A stretch of 64,000 nt of DNA from Mansonella perstans (GCA_037074765.1 JBAMDO010000005.1:248001-312000), one strand, 5' to 3'. Shown: positions 36,429-50,500, counted from the first letter of the stretch. The notes: generated from the sequence alone by a model not told the origin. Translations and numbers: made by a program.

Positions 36429-38400
36429 CAACATATATGTATACATCTTTATAAATATATACCATTTACACAGATGGGAGGCCAATACGGGTTAAGATGT
36501 GGTAATAGGCTGTTAGAACTGGTTTTCAAAATGATCTTAAAATAGAGCGAATAGCCTAAAATGCTCTATGAAAGACTATAATAGCTATAACCTAGCTACC
36601 AAAATAACATCTTTATAATTGGCTCAAAGTAATTACAATTATTAGGCTAAATTAATTTAAATTTAATACACACTGTACACTACTATCATATTTACTTATC
36701 ATTTATAGTAAGTACACTAGAAGAGGACATGACATTTGCAGTACATCCATCAGAGGACATGAGCTATTTAATAATAGCATGAGGATACAAATTCGTAACA
36801 ATGGGATGAATACATTAACCACTTACCTTGACCTTTTGACCCCTGCATCTTCTTGCAGCATCCTTTTTTTTCTTTCTTTCTTTTACATTCATCTACTTGA
36901 TATTCCTAATGCCATCAAATTTAAAATGTCAATCAAGGGCGACTGTACTTTAAAAGGTAACAATGCATAAAAAAAAAAAAAAAAAAAAATCATAGACTCA
37001 TCAAACTTTTAAGATTTCTTAACTAAACGTAAATTTAATTCTCCTATAAAAAAGTATTAGTAAAAGGGCTCAAATTATATTAATAATTCAACAGAAGCAG
37101 CTCATTTATCAAATATATATCATATAATGAGGAATGAAATCGGTTAATGAATATGATAAAAAAATGGTTTACTTCTTATCTTATCAAAATTCCAAAAAAG
37201 ATTATCAATTGCTATCAATAAAGCTTGCTTAGCTAGCGTATGCAATAGATGATTACTATGTGATAAATATGAAGCGAAAGGCAATGTTGATAAATAAGAT
37301 TACAAGCTGTGGGTTTCACGAGGTCAAAAAGGTGAAACCTGTTTGCAAGAAAGAAATCGGGGAGATGCTATGGAGAATTGGCGGAGTTCGCTGACTATGG
37401 CAACACCAATCGTTATAATATTTGATGAAAGAGTGTGCATGCTCAAAGTGTATGTATATGCCGTCAACCGGGTGAACAACTAAGTGCATGTTCCTGTCGC
37501 TCTCGACCATACCCTGGGGCATCATGGTATCAAAATTTGAGAGGAAATTCTCAAAGGAATCCAGTTAGATTTGTGCACTCGTAAATCATGCTAAGAGGAT
37601 ATGATTAATATCTACTGCTAATTGCGTTATATAATGAATCATCTTCTTATCTGTTGTTCATACACTGCAATTATACACTATTAATTATTGCATAAATATA
37701 TTTTAAGATACTAACATATGACTAAACATACAATTTCAAGAATGATGAAAGGATATTTCTACAGAAATTTTGCAATTAATATTCTCCTTTACATTATCAA
37801 ATTTTGGCTAATCCTTTTAAATACAAGCATTTTAATTTGTCAAATTTCTATCACTAATATCTTACAAATTTCAGCTATTTGATATTTGGGAAGAATTAGA
37901 GATGAATATTCAAATATTCCTTTCATCCATAGATAAGCATAACAATTCGATTTCTCCCTCCCAAACTTTTTCCTCTTTCATACAATTGATTTTTGTTGAA
38001 AGTATCCATCATTTTCAAATATTCCTCAATGCCCTTTTTTATTTAGGTAAAATGACTGGTATATGTCATTAACAAACAGTGGAATTTATGAATGTAAAAT
38101 TACGAATAGTCAATCATTTGAAGACTGTTTATTACTGTAAATGGGACATGAAATTTACGGAAACGGCAGTTACTACACTCGATATCTTCCATGCCATATG
38201 AATTTCAGGACTGGGCAGAGATTCAGAGCATAATATTTTCGAATCCAAGATTTCCTATCGCTGCACATGTATCCTTTGTTTCTTTGTTCCTCTGAGTACC
38301 AGTCATAATAATTGTTACAAAGTATTTTCGACAGGGTGTACAAAATACAGGGTATGACAAAATATCATTTCACTGTAGCCTGACTAGTGAGGGAACTTAC

Positions 38401-40437
38401 CCGTCTGATATATGTGGTGGTAAACCCATTTGTACGGCATGATTCATAAACTGTCCTCGAAATGGCATCCCACTTGAAGCAACTCCAGTATGACTAGAAA
38501 GAGGTCCACCAACTGGTCCAAGTGGTGCCATTGGATAATGATCTGCAACATGACAATTTTGGACAACTTTATAAAATAAAGACATAGTTTTCTTCAAATA
38601 AAGCTATGTATCGTTGTGAAAAGACATAATGATTGGGAAAAGTGTAATTTTTAGATTCTCAATGATCGAAAAAATTATGTGATGAAAAACTTTGAAATAA
38701 CTTCATAGAAAATAGGCAGTTGAATAAATTAATTTTCGATAGGCAAAGAAACTCTGAACTACAGATAAGAAAAATGAAAAAAAATATGTGTAAGAGCACC
38801 ATATTTTGTCTACATAAAAAAGTTAAAAAAGGTTTTTTTTTAGATTTCAATCAAAACTTCATTGGAAAAAAATCTATGTTTTATCAACTGTACACTACTG
38901 TTTTTATAATTTGATTGCATTTCTATTAAAACCGCCTGGTCATTTAATACCTGCAACCTGTTAATAGCACAAATATATGCCAGACTAATCATGCATTACC
39001 TTCCACAAAAAGTTCGATATATCAACAGTCAGACTACTCCATTTGTTCACTAGCTCGCCTTTTAAGCCTTTTGGTCCTAGTTAGCTAGGCTAAAGTTTTG
39101 CTGGCTTTGAATGATGTAAGATAATGCTTAAGTTGGATTTATTTAGAGAATTATTTTTTTTTTTTAGTCTTCAAAAATTCAAAAAATTTTTAAAACATCC
39201 AATTCCAGCAGTTATACCTCTAAAAATTCTACAGGTTCTGAGTTTGCTAAAGGTATACTTCATGCAATATATGTACTAATGCTATGGCAGAAAGAGTAGC
39301 AAGTATTACCAGCCCAATGACAAGGGTTTGTCTAGTTAACGATATTCTCGATATCAACTAGTCTAAGTGGCATTCAGATAAACAAAGCTTAAAAAAGTGC
39401 TTGAATCAAGTTTAAACTTAAGAATGAATGGAACAAATGTGGCGGAAGCAGAAACCTGGTGTTCTAGCATTCTGAGGACGTAGACACAAGGCTGCTGAAG
39501 GCACTGCTGAAGATGAAGCGACCATATGTGAATACACAACTCGACCGGCCACAGGCTTTAGCTGGGCCGGCTGCAGCAACGGTGATGCAATTGCCACGGC
39601 GAAATTTGGCTCTGAATTGCTATTTTACTGTATACGAATGCTTCTGCTGCAATGTACAAATTTTCAGTATGAATATCACACCATAAAGAAAAACGCTTGG
39701 TAGCAAACCAGTTCTCAGATCTAACTTTAAAATGATACAGCACGGCTTAATACTGTAAAATAAGAGTGCTGTTGGTGAGACATTCACAAAATTTAATGTC
39801 AAGAGATCGGACTTTCAGCTCATTGAGAATCAGAAAAGGGATCTGAAAACTTCTATTAAAAATTTTCAAAAACTTGAATAGTTCTCAGTTGTTAACAATT
39901 TGAAACAATTTCAAAAAAGACCAACAACAAACATTTTTGAGCACCACCGTAATTGACGACCATAGTGAATTGTGATAGAAAACACCGCCACAGTTTGCAA
40001 GATATTCAACATTAACACTGAATGATGTAAAGTGAAAGTATCGCTAAGAATTAAAGAAGAAAGTATCAAATAGAATGATGCTATTTCTTCCTGCTAATAA
40101 AAGGGGATATCCTTGATATGATAAAAAAAAAAAAAAAAAAGAAGAGTAGTCGCTTCTGCTTACGTTACTTTCTTGTACCTATTGCGGAACAGTGGAATTA
40201 TTCAGGATATTAATACTATTTCTTCTTCTATCCAATTCTTCGTTTAAACTTATTTGCTTGTAGAAAACTGAAGAATCTGAGCGCAAATAAAGCGAATAAA
40301 GCATGTTCGTCCACTAAATTACTTTCTTACTTCGCTATTGCCATGAGAAAAATTCTAATGTTTCTCATCAATAATTTACCCGAATTTGCAGCACCTTTAA
40401 TCTGTCGACTGGCAACCACCAAATCCCGCTTCGGCAT
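38401..40437 (-). CDS. ldb-1: LDB1 alternative 5' exons (distal isoform)
   Basis: Three minus-strand exons that splice in phase to LDB1 exon 29350-29233. Exon 40437-40380 starts MPKRDLVVASRQIKGAANS and leaves one base. Exon 39611-39456 (acceptor caattcag) continues through LLQPAQLKPVAGRVVYSHM and leaves one base. Exon 38542-38401 reads DHYPMAPLGPVGG and ends at HISDG with two bases over before gtaagt, exactly the phase that the proximal first exon leaves. The start lies about 14 nt after a good acceptor (tttgcacag), a likely spliced-leader site. The resulting protein would have 557 residues: it lacks the His/Pro-rich N-terminus of the proximal form and has a Pro/Ala/Gly-rich one instead. Support is phase agreement at three joins, plausible splice sites and higher GC than the flanks; transcripts would settle it. 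Confidence 0.72.
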
Positions 40438-42071
40438 TTCCTCAGAAACTGCTGTGCAAAGACAAAACTATAGCTTCCTAAATCAGCTGAAATTAAATAG
40501 AAAGGAAAAGGGAGAAAAGAGAGGAGAAAAGAGCAAGAAATCGGAATGATTATGATGCAACAACCGGGATGGATAATTATGAAAACATGGTGAAATGCTA
40601 TAAATTCCGCAATAGTGTACTGTTAATGCAGTATGATCATGCTTCTAGCTAATACAATAAGCGCGTACTTTTAAGAATTTGGCAGATAGTTGCACGCTGT
40701 AAATCTTTTATAAATATTATCCAAAGGAATAGACCGCTTCAGAATTCAATGATTTATGATGTGTTTACTTTTAAATCCTAAACCACAGAACAACGTTATC
40801 TGACTTTCAGGGAACCAAGAATCTTTCAGATGAACTAGCATAATGTCTGTAGATTTCGAAATTTTGCAAACATAACTCAATTGTTAATTCTGAAGTTAGC
40901 CTCTCCCTTTTTGGACTACATTTAAAAAGATAAGTAACAAGTTCTATAAAATCGCTTTGTTATTCATGCAGCTATGCACTGTTTTCATTTTCACCAAACT
41001 TGAACAAAAGCAATACCAGCTATCGAAAGTTTTCCTACAACTCTCCGACCTCAACAATAAATATGCATCAACTTCCATGGTAACCGACAAAAGTAGCTGC
41101 CTTATTTTTTTAGTTCGAAGTAATGTATCCATCAACTTTCGTTTAGTACAAGCAATTTAGAATACAAACCTTTATCGTTTCGAAATTTGCAATTATCTCA
41201 TGATTATTGCTAATTTGTGCAATATATCCTGAAAAAAAAGCCTGGATGGCAGCAATAGTAGTAATATTACTGCATCACATTTCTCATTTGTAGGAAGATT
41301 GTCTTATGAATAAACTATCCATAGATTGATAATAATTATTCCACACAACATTGAAATCCATTAGGATTGATATTAATCATTGAATTTTGCAAGAATATAA
41401 CAGGAAGCCAAATAGAGTAAAAATCAGAAAATTGATAATCGTCCCAGATGAATGAATGTATATGTGTCTGTAAGCGAAATTTCTTCAGTAAGTACGTAAA
41501 AGAAGACGCCTATATATGTAAAAGCAAATAGGGATCGTATAAAAATTATAGAGAAGGAAACATGAGAAATGGCAAAATATAATAGAAAAGCAGTTGAAGT
41601 TCGTTAAAAAGCATAAAGAAAATCAATCCAAGGTCATATTAATAATATCTTGTGAACATGAACAATACATTGTTGTTTCATGGATACTCTCGAACTACGG
41701 ACCGAGTTTCCTATCAAAAGTGGTATGAAAGAGATTCTCGTCAAATACTAAAAATATACATGCATATATATATATAGTCTTTTTGCACAATAGAGATTAT
41801 CGATAATCTCTGTAACCTTTAACTTGCACCACAATCTCATAGCAAAATGTATATGATGTAAACAATACTAGCATAAAAAATATTAAGGTTAACATTCAAT
41901 ACTGAGGATACTACAAGACATACAGGTCAATGCAAATAAAGACATTTGTTTTTATCCATACTATAAAATGGAAATTCGGATAGATAAGAAACTGACCAAG
42001 TGAAATTCTTATTGATTTTTTGAGAAGCTATCAAGTACAATAACAATCAAAGCTTTTTTGACAACGTATTT

Positions 42072-42100
42072 AACAACAACAACAACAACAACAACAACAA
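42072..42100. repeat. (AAC)n trinucleotide repeat
   Basis: About ten tandem AAC units upstream of the distal LDB1 start. Confidence 0.9.
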
Positions 42101-43418
42101 TATACTTTCCTTTGGTGATATCATCAAAACGGATTATTTCCGGATTATCAGACAATGGAAGATATCAAAAGAACAAAAATTCACCGTTATATTTAATTGA
42201 TTGATGTTATTTTTTATGTAACATGTAAAAGATATAGAAAAGAATAAAAAAGTTAGAAAAGCTTTATGAGTAATGGAAAGATGAAGCAACATTAGAATGA
42301 TCGAATATAATTGGGAAAACATCAATTAGCAGCTTGCTTGTATTTCATAAAAGTTTAATATTGGATTATATCACTACAAGTTATCCCCGAGGGAGTCTTT
42401 CATCAATGAATGTAGCTGTAATTAATCAACGCAATTCTACTTCTCAACAGCACCTTCCTAGAAACTTCTTAACTAGTCTGCCTATTGCATTTGTCATTTT
42501 GACATTGGAACAATGACAATTATTGATAGAGAAGAAGCATGCAATGATGGCAATTTATCCATGCCATCATCACTCAGTGTCTGTTGTTGTATCGGATTCG
42601 TAGCTTTTCAATCCGGTAACATCTCAATTAAGATGAGCTTGACGTTCTCCCTTTTCGTTCGTTCGTCTCATCTGTGTAAATTAAAGTGAACAAGAAGATG
42701 GAATATATCACACACACACTGAGATTTATCTATTAAGAATTGGAAAAGTAAGCGAAACTTGAAGCTTTATCAGCAAACCAATGCATTAATTGTATGTTTT
42801 TAGTAGCATTGAGTACAAAGTAAATTAAATCATGTGATTAATTTGACCACAATTGCACTTTGATATTTGCTAAGCCTGCAAAAAATACAAATCGATTTCG
42901 TCCTTGCAAAAGAAAAATCGTGCAAGAAGAGAACGAATAAAAAAAGTTTCAGATACATATACGATGGAAGAAATTTCGATGAAATTTCAAGTGAAACAAA
43001 AGCAAATGGTTAAGACATCGTCTATGCATATGCTATTCAAAAAAATGCTAATCATTTTTGTTTCCAACTATAGACATAAAAAATATAATTTATGAATTTA
43101 AAAGTTAAAATCATTAAGCTTTAGCTTGATTGAATTAGGAAACAATAACATAAAAATGCACACTTTGTCTTTAGAATAGAATAGAAAAAAAAAAAAAAAA
43201 AGTTGAAAAAAAGGAATGAAGTAAACCAAAAGAAAGATAGATATCAATATGATGATGAGAAAGAGGCTCGAATGCATTATTTCCAAAATCAAATTTTTTG
43301 AAATAAAAAAGAAAAATAGGAAAAAGAGAAATGAAATGAGTGAATAGGAAAAGAGAAAAAGAACATTGCAGCAGTGTGATGGAACAATTTTCCTTTCTGT
43401 TTGAGTTTCTTCATTTTT

Positions 43419-43419
<1 letters not shown>

Positions 43420-43456
<37 letters not shown>
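43420..43456. repeat. Poly(A) tract, 37 nt
   Basis: Uninterrupted A run; the minus-strand poly-Phe open frame over it is an artefact. No recognisable retrosequence lies immediately before it. Confidence 0.95.
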
Positions 43457-43458
<2 letters not shown>

Positions 43459-44864
43459 ATGGTAGTATTATCATCAATGGTTGTTCCTGGAACGTCTCCA
43501 TCGTCATCTTCTTTTCCCATTTATCCCGTCTTTTTCATCATTTCTTCTTTCCGGTATTAAAATACTACTACATCTTCCAGTCAACTATCACCATCATTAG
43601 ATCACATCACATCAATCGGATTAACACGCAATTATTGACATCATAAACATCATTATCGCCCCATTTTCATCATCAAATTTCATTCACAAAATTATTTATA
43701 CACAGTATCAGTGTCGTCATATATTATAAAAAAAAAAAAAAACCTAGGAAATTTTCCAATGTTTTATCACTTTTATCCCAATCAGATATATACCATCTAG
43801 TGATTATGGCTTCAAAAATATTAAGCTAAATTTTTCAATTGTGAACATTTCAACAAGGAATACTACAACTGTGATTTATTTCCTGTACAATTATATAAAG
43901 ACAAGCATAAAGTTAGAAATCAATTGCCTATTCAAGTTTTTGAATTATAAAATTCTCATCATCATCCATTAAAATAATAATCTTGAATTTAAAGTTAGCA
44001 AAATAAGTAACGAAAATATAGTAATTCTGAGAAGCTTAGATATGAAAATTTTAATATGGAAAGGCCATTTCTCCATATTAAAAATAATTTTATGATGGAC
44101 ATAGAAAGACGTTACACACAATTACAATTTCGATATCAATGTACCACAGCATTTTCTTTAAAGGACGAATTTTTCGTTTCATTTTTGCTCGCCATCAAAT
44201 TCTGTGCAGAAAAATTAAGTTCCGTAATGCAGAAAAATCAGATGGATGCACTTTTTGAAAAACATACTGTCAATTGCGGTACATTGTATATATATGTATA
44301 TGTATTTATACATATATAAAGAAATAGAAATAGAAACTAGAAATTTGAGATATTATCACCTGGATAGGATTATCATTTCTTTCAGCTTAATTAAACTGTA
44401 ACACACTGAAATGTTACAAATTAAAAGTCTCTATCATTATCCTACCTACTTTAAAATTCTATCCAATTTTTGTTGAAAACAAAGAAAAATGCTTAAAAGG
44501 CAACATAAGCAGCTGCAAATAACAGATGTCTGAGTAAAGTAAGATTTCTAAATAAAAATTATGAATCTCAAAAAAATTAAAATCTTAAAAGTAAATCTCA
44601 AAAAAAAAGCTAGCTAACTAGCTTAATTGATAAGTGATCCTGCTAAAGGCTTGATTTGACAAATGCAGTAGTAATACGAATAAAAAAAAAAAAGAAATGA
44701 AACAATGTGTGTAATGATTTAGAAATCATCTTGAGAAATATCAGTCTACTAAATTCTCTTAGATTACTACAATTATTCATTTATCTATCAAATTTCTTAA
44801 CTTTATATATAGAAATATATTTGATACGATTAATGCATATACCATTGTAGACATGTAATAGCAA

Positions 44865-44865
<1 letters not shown>

Positions 44866-44899
<34 letters not shown>
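44866..44899. repeat. Poly(A) tract, 34 nt
   Basis: Uninterrupted A run about 90 nt before the two-strand open stretch at 44979-45375. Confidence 0.95.
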
Positions 44900-44900
<1 letters not shown>

Positions 44901-47561
44901 AATTACAATTTGTAAGAATTGAAAATTTTTGTGAACCTATTGAAAAGAAAGAAAAGGATCGTAAATCGAGCAAAGGGTTTACAGGGTAGTGCGGCTATGC
45001 CTTCCAACAGATGGTACACAGATCACAATGAATTGTGTTAGTAAAGGAAAAGAGAACTGCGTTCCTTCCAAACAACGAATCTTTTTGGGGGTGCCGCAAA
45101 ATTGCCTGTCCAAATTGGATGATTTTCGAATAATGGGTTTCGGAGGCAGAAGCAGAGGCGCATATATGTATTTATATCCAAATTTATATGTTTTGCCAAC
45201 CAGGCAATGCAATATATATTCGCTATTTGCAATGCAATGCAAGCTATGTTGTGCTAAACATAACCAAATATGCAGTCTATTTTCTTCAACTATTAACTCA
45301 TTTGCTATCAACACATATCACTCATATATATTTTTATATAGAAATAATATTTACATATTTAGTTGCAGCTATTAGAATGAAAAAAAAACAAGTCAATGGA
45401 AGTTGTGTATGCCGCCAAGCAATTTAAGCAGCCTTCAAGGAGCCTTTATCAAGTAACAAGTCATCAGGCTTAGTCTCATCAAATCTATATCTATATCTCA
45501 CTTTTCTTGCATATATGAAAAAAAAAAAAAAAAAAAAATGGAAAATCTTGGTTTGAACTATGATGGCTAAGGTATTAAAAAAGTATATATATATATATAT
45601 GGATGAGATTTCAGTCTATTATTTTAAAATGAGCCAAAATGCAAGGACCAGTTTAAAGTGACTATAAAACAGAGGCTAAGTATTTTTTTAAATTACAGCC
45701 GAACAGCACATCTTGAACAAAGAAAGCAGTACTGAAATGTATCAACTATTATGAAAGTTATGAATTTTTTTAATTAATCGTTCAAACACATCGAGATCAG
45801 ACAATATTTTGTCAATCTTTCAGTAAACTTGCTCGATAAAAATGTTCAAATTCAATAGTAATTAACAGCAATTTATTCAGTCTTTCTCTCCCTTACTCTT
45901 GCAAAACAAAAAACAGTGAGGAGAAAAAAATTAATCACACCGTGGTGAAATTATCAAGCCTCACCGATTCTTCTATTCCTCTTAAAATAAGTTTGTCTTA
46001 GATGGCTACTATACATTATGAAAAATTTCAACTGTTTGGAGGAGGAATAATTTGCACACTGAAAGTATTTCGATAATGAAGTTAATATGTAATGGAAGGT
46101 ATTTTAGATCAAAACGCTTGTGTTGATAAAGAGTAAGCGATAAAAATCGAAAATATCGTCAAATAAGATGTAAGCTTTGTAGTGAGAAGCAATTTTTTAT
46201 GTAGGATGCATGTAATATGATTATAAAATACAGCAAAATTGCCAGAAATTTCCAAATTTCAGGATCAAGTATTAGGCTAAAGATTAATTTTACCGCCTAG
46301 TCTTTTTCCTTTGCTAAATTTTCTTCACAATTAAATTGAAATTTTGGAAACTTTTTAGAAAAACTACTCACTATCCTCTTCCAAAAACTTCACAAAAAAA
46401 TCAATTTTGGTACAACGTAGCAAAAATTTACGTAGAAATCAATATTCACAAAGTTCGAAAAATGTTTGGAAAAAATAAAAAAATTTAAGATGATAATAAT
46501 TTCCTGTAACTCTCCATGGAATTATATGATTCACGTGACTAAGGTATTATCGAAAGTCAAGAATTTTTATTTTGCTAAATATCACCAATCCTACAACATT
46601 CTAGTATAAAATTCGCTGTAACAGTTTCCAATAATATGGAAATATTTATCTTACGGGTAAAAGTACTGCTCCAAATGAACTTTTAATCAGTGCTGCGCAG
46701 GAACAACTTTCAATTATTTATGAATTAAGAACAAATTTAAAGAGTGATAACACTTTGATAAAGGATTCTATCGAGAGCAGAATAATTCGCGGATATGTAG
46801 CATTCACTTCCACAATGCTGTATTAAACTGCCTGCAATTACCCTAACCATTGCTCACTTGGGTTTAATGCAATAAGCTTACAGCAACTTCTTGTATAAAA
46901 TCAATCCGAAATAATCTAAACAAACTTTTTAAATGCCACAAAAATGATATGAATAGTTAAAGAATTGCATTTATTAAAAAATATTTTCATGAAATTTGAT
47001 ATCTGATAGCTTAATGCACAAAAATTATATCAAATATGTCTTGAAGTTTCAGGAAGCCTGAATTGTGTGATGTTGGATGAATCAATGTTAGGTAGTTTAA
47101 TTTCAATAACTGTAAAATGATTAAACATTACATTACGTGCAGCCTATAAATCGTTTATGCTCATCCTATTATTCAGAATACTATCACTGATATCGAGAAA
47201 TGACCATCATTAACTCCTACCGATTTAATTTTATTAATTTACTGGAAACCATAATAGAATTTTACAAGTAGTCCATATGGAGTAAGAAATACACACAGAA
47301 AGGAAAAATAATAGAATTTGATACATAGTTGAGAAAGCAGTGTATTATTTTGAGAGAGCGATAGAGATCGATGTTATGAACAAAATAGAAGGAAATAAGA
47401 ATTGGCAATAGAGAATAATTAACAAGCCTAGTGGTGTTTGTTCATGGTTAGAATATGTGGGAAAGAGAATACTGTATTAATTACGAGTATTTTGCAGCAT
47501 ATGAATTTAGTGATTGTGGATATTAATTGATATTTGATAGTTAAAATTAACCTCAATTGGA

Positions 47562-50500
47562 ATGGATGTTGTTGATGGTCAAATTATCAATACATTATGT
47601 CGTCTTGATGCGTTCGTTTTCCTTTTAGTAAATTCTTTTTTTGTTTTGATTTCCTTTTTGTTTTGATATTTATTTTCATTGATCAATTGATTAATGTAAT
47701 GATTTAGGAATTTTTTTGATGGCCTACAAGAGATTCCAAACAGCATTGCAGAATTTGGTACAGAAACTTTTTATCAAGCTATTGTTATGCTATTATGGTC
47801 ATGTAAACCAAGTATCAGGTAATATAAGTTATTATTTAATTACATATTACTTTAGCTTGATAGATGTAATAAATTGGAAGCATTGTTCTTTTTAGGAAAG
47901 AAATTCCAACACGATTACTTCCGCAAAATATGTCACAGAAATTTCGATGCGTTACAATTGTTGTTCATGCAGTAAAGGTAATTTTAATTTCATTTGTACA
48001 CTAAATATAGCTCAAGCAAATTATGATTTTAAATCTTGTTTTAGTCGGAACTTAAATTCAAACGTTTTCAAGTAGAATTGTACCGGACAAAAGTTTCTGG
48101 TTGAAATTTAATTCAGTAAAAACTTTTCTCTTGTCAGAATTTTAATTGCAGAGCATTGGTGTGCGTGATCCCATAGATTATCATATGTTACTTTATGGGC
48201 AAAGCAAGGAGTTGCGTAATATTCTTATTGGTCTCATGGAAAAACTACCTCAAGATTCTCCTGTGGTTACTCCTGCAGAAGGCATATCTTATGAAATAAT
48301 TTTTGTTTTACATCAGTGTGCATGTTTTGGAATTGTTCATTTCAGAAAATTTTTTGAAGCCAGTTTTTTAACTAGATTTTTAACTTGCTCGATAATTTAG
48401 CATAAGAATTACAGATCCACTGATAGACCTAATACGATTAGCTAACCGTGAAGATGGTAATGAGGAAGGATGTCTTACACGCTGTAGTTCAGCTGAAAAG
48501 AAAGTATGGGTAAGTATGAGGATACACATAAATTTTCGTATTTTACAGCGGTGACAAATTTTTGTTTGTGCTTTTATAGAAAAGTTTTCTCGCTATTTTT
48601 TTAAAAAATAATTTAGATTTTATCGACAAGGGTCGACTTCATAGGTTTCTGTGGCGATGTTATGGCAGCTTTAGATTATAATGGTTGGCAATACCGTCAT
48701 AGTGCCTTTATTTGTTCTTTGTTGGAAAACAATGCTATAGACGACAGGACTCAAAAGTCTCAATCAATTAGAGATGAAAATTTAGAAATTCTGCACCTTG
48801 GACGTCCCAAAATTAATAAGGGAATAAAACCGCAGTAAGTTTGCTTCGATTTTTTAGTATATTTATCTTTAATTTTTTTAAGTCTATAAAATTTATTCTT
48901 CTGCATTGCAAGAAAAGATATGGTTCTATTATTATAAAAAGCCTTCCGAACTGTTGCAGTATTTTTCAGATTGAAACCTAAACCATTTTTTCCTCCAGAA
49001 TTGCAAAAGAATAGAAAAACAAAAGACGAACAAGAAATTAATGATGTTTCGAAAGTGGATGTTGAAAAAAGTGAAACACTTAACAAATTACTCAGTGAAA
49101 TTGTGGTTTTGACAACATATGTAGACCGTAAAAAGATTATCAAGAACAAGGTTTGGAGCTTATATATATGTCCTTTTATTAATAGTAGGTTTTTTTTGCT
49201 ACAACAGAGAAAGGCACTGTCATGATTATTTCAGAATGTTCATTGTTTACTACCGTTGAACGGGTAGTTCGATCATCTTCCTATATGTTTTGTAATTACT
49301 GTGAAAAAGTGTTGAATGGAATGAAATTCATTTTTGTTACAGATGCAAAACGATGAGGCTGAACGATTATCAGCTTTACGAAACAAGAGCTTTGAAGAGA
49401 ATAAAATTGATGAACGACTGAAAAAGCTTCTAAGGAATCCGAATGCAGTTTTGAAACTTGAGGTTTGTTTTACAAATTTGTGGTTGTTTCTGCTGGAGTA
49501 CCTTTTTTAAGTAAAAATAATTAGAAACGTAGAAGTGAATTGCTACATTTTTTGTAAAATAAACCTCAAATTTCAAAATTGCATCCGGATTCTTATTTTC
49601 ACTTCCACAATATACTTTTCCAGAATTATATCGATGGAAGTAATGAACGGATGCAGCATCTCCAAAATCTGTGGCTGAAAGCTAAAGCAGAAAAAGATGT
49701 GGAAGTGAAAATAGCACGACTGACTGCATTATCAGCGGTCCGTTAAACGCTGTAACTTTGAAACGTCTAATCGTTAATTTAAATTTCTTCCATGATTATA
49801 AAAATTAAACTGAGAATGTTCTAGAATTTTGCCCTTCCGTTCTGCAGTCGAGAAACTCCAGCAAATGATGCAAAATTGATTAAGAACGAACTTGTTGGTA
49901 AAAAGAAAGTCTTGGAAAAACTGGTTTGTTTCAGATAACTCCGAAGCATTTTTACTTATAAATCATCAGTGATGCTCAGTTCTATCCTTTTTTTTTAAGA
50001 GAAAGGAAGTCGAGTCACGAGAAGAGAAACAGATTAATCGGAGTATTTATACGAAGCATATATTTGACATTGTTGGCAACATTAGGAAGCAGCAAAATGA
50101 AATCAACAAAGTATGTTCAAATAATGCAATATAGATTCTAATGTTACTAGTTTGTATGCAGAGCTGCACATGAAACGGCGAACCAGTTATGAAGTCCTTA
50201 TTTGAAAGGCTTAGAAAATTCATTGAATCTAGAAATGTGCTGTTGCTTATTTGACATATTTTCGGTATTTGTAGGTTGCCGTTGAAAATTTCTGTCTGCA
50301 GAAGGAGATTAAATCGAATGCGGGGAAACTGGAGCGTTCTTTCACTGTAGTAGAAGGAAAATTATACAAGGTATCGGTTTTGTATTATTTAACTGCTAAT
50401 GTTGTAGTAATTACTAGAATTTTTATGATACATATAAGTTATAAGTTAGCTTTTTATGATATATATGTTGTGATGTTATTTGAAAACCTGGATCTTCATT

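Larger units (their letters stand above)
29351..38400 (-). other. LDB1 first intron of the distal transcript
   Basis: A 9-kb intron in the distal isoform; it includes the proximal promoter and proximal first exon. It carries microsatellites and A/T tracts (31089-31150, 31684-31710, 33118-33140, 33811-33868, 35803-35895, 36245-36428) and two islands of higher GC (about 34490-34740 and 37320-37540) discussed under findings. Other open frames here come from simple repeats. Confidence 0.6.
40438..47561. other. Region between the LDB1 distal start and CCDC22 (divergent genes)
   Basis: Upstream DNA for two divergently transcribed genes, so promoters for both should be here, but I recognise no defined elements. 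It is AT-rich with poly(A) runs (40124-40140, 43420-43456, 44866-44899, 45519-45538) and an (AAC)n repeat. Two open stretches stand out (44056-44319 plus; 44979-45375 on both strands) and are discussed under findings. Confidence 0.45.

Noticed and set aside
35706..36485. Several open frames of 60-107 codons made of Cys/Val/Tyr or His/Thr
   Set aside because: They are translations of the GT and CA microsatellites and have no independent support.
42904..43095. 63-codon Lys/Arg-rich plus-strand open frame
   Set aside because: Its composition follows A-rich DNA; no supporting splice or homology signal.
43098..43520. 140-codon minus-strand open frame rich in Phe
   Set aside because: It is driven by a 37-nt poly(A) tract and A-rich flanks; there are no splice sites or protein-like composition.
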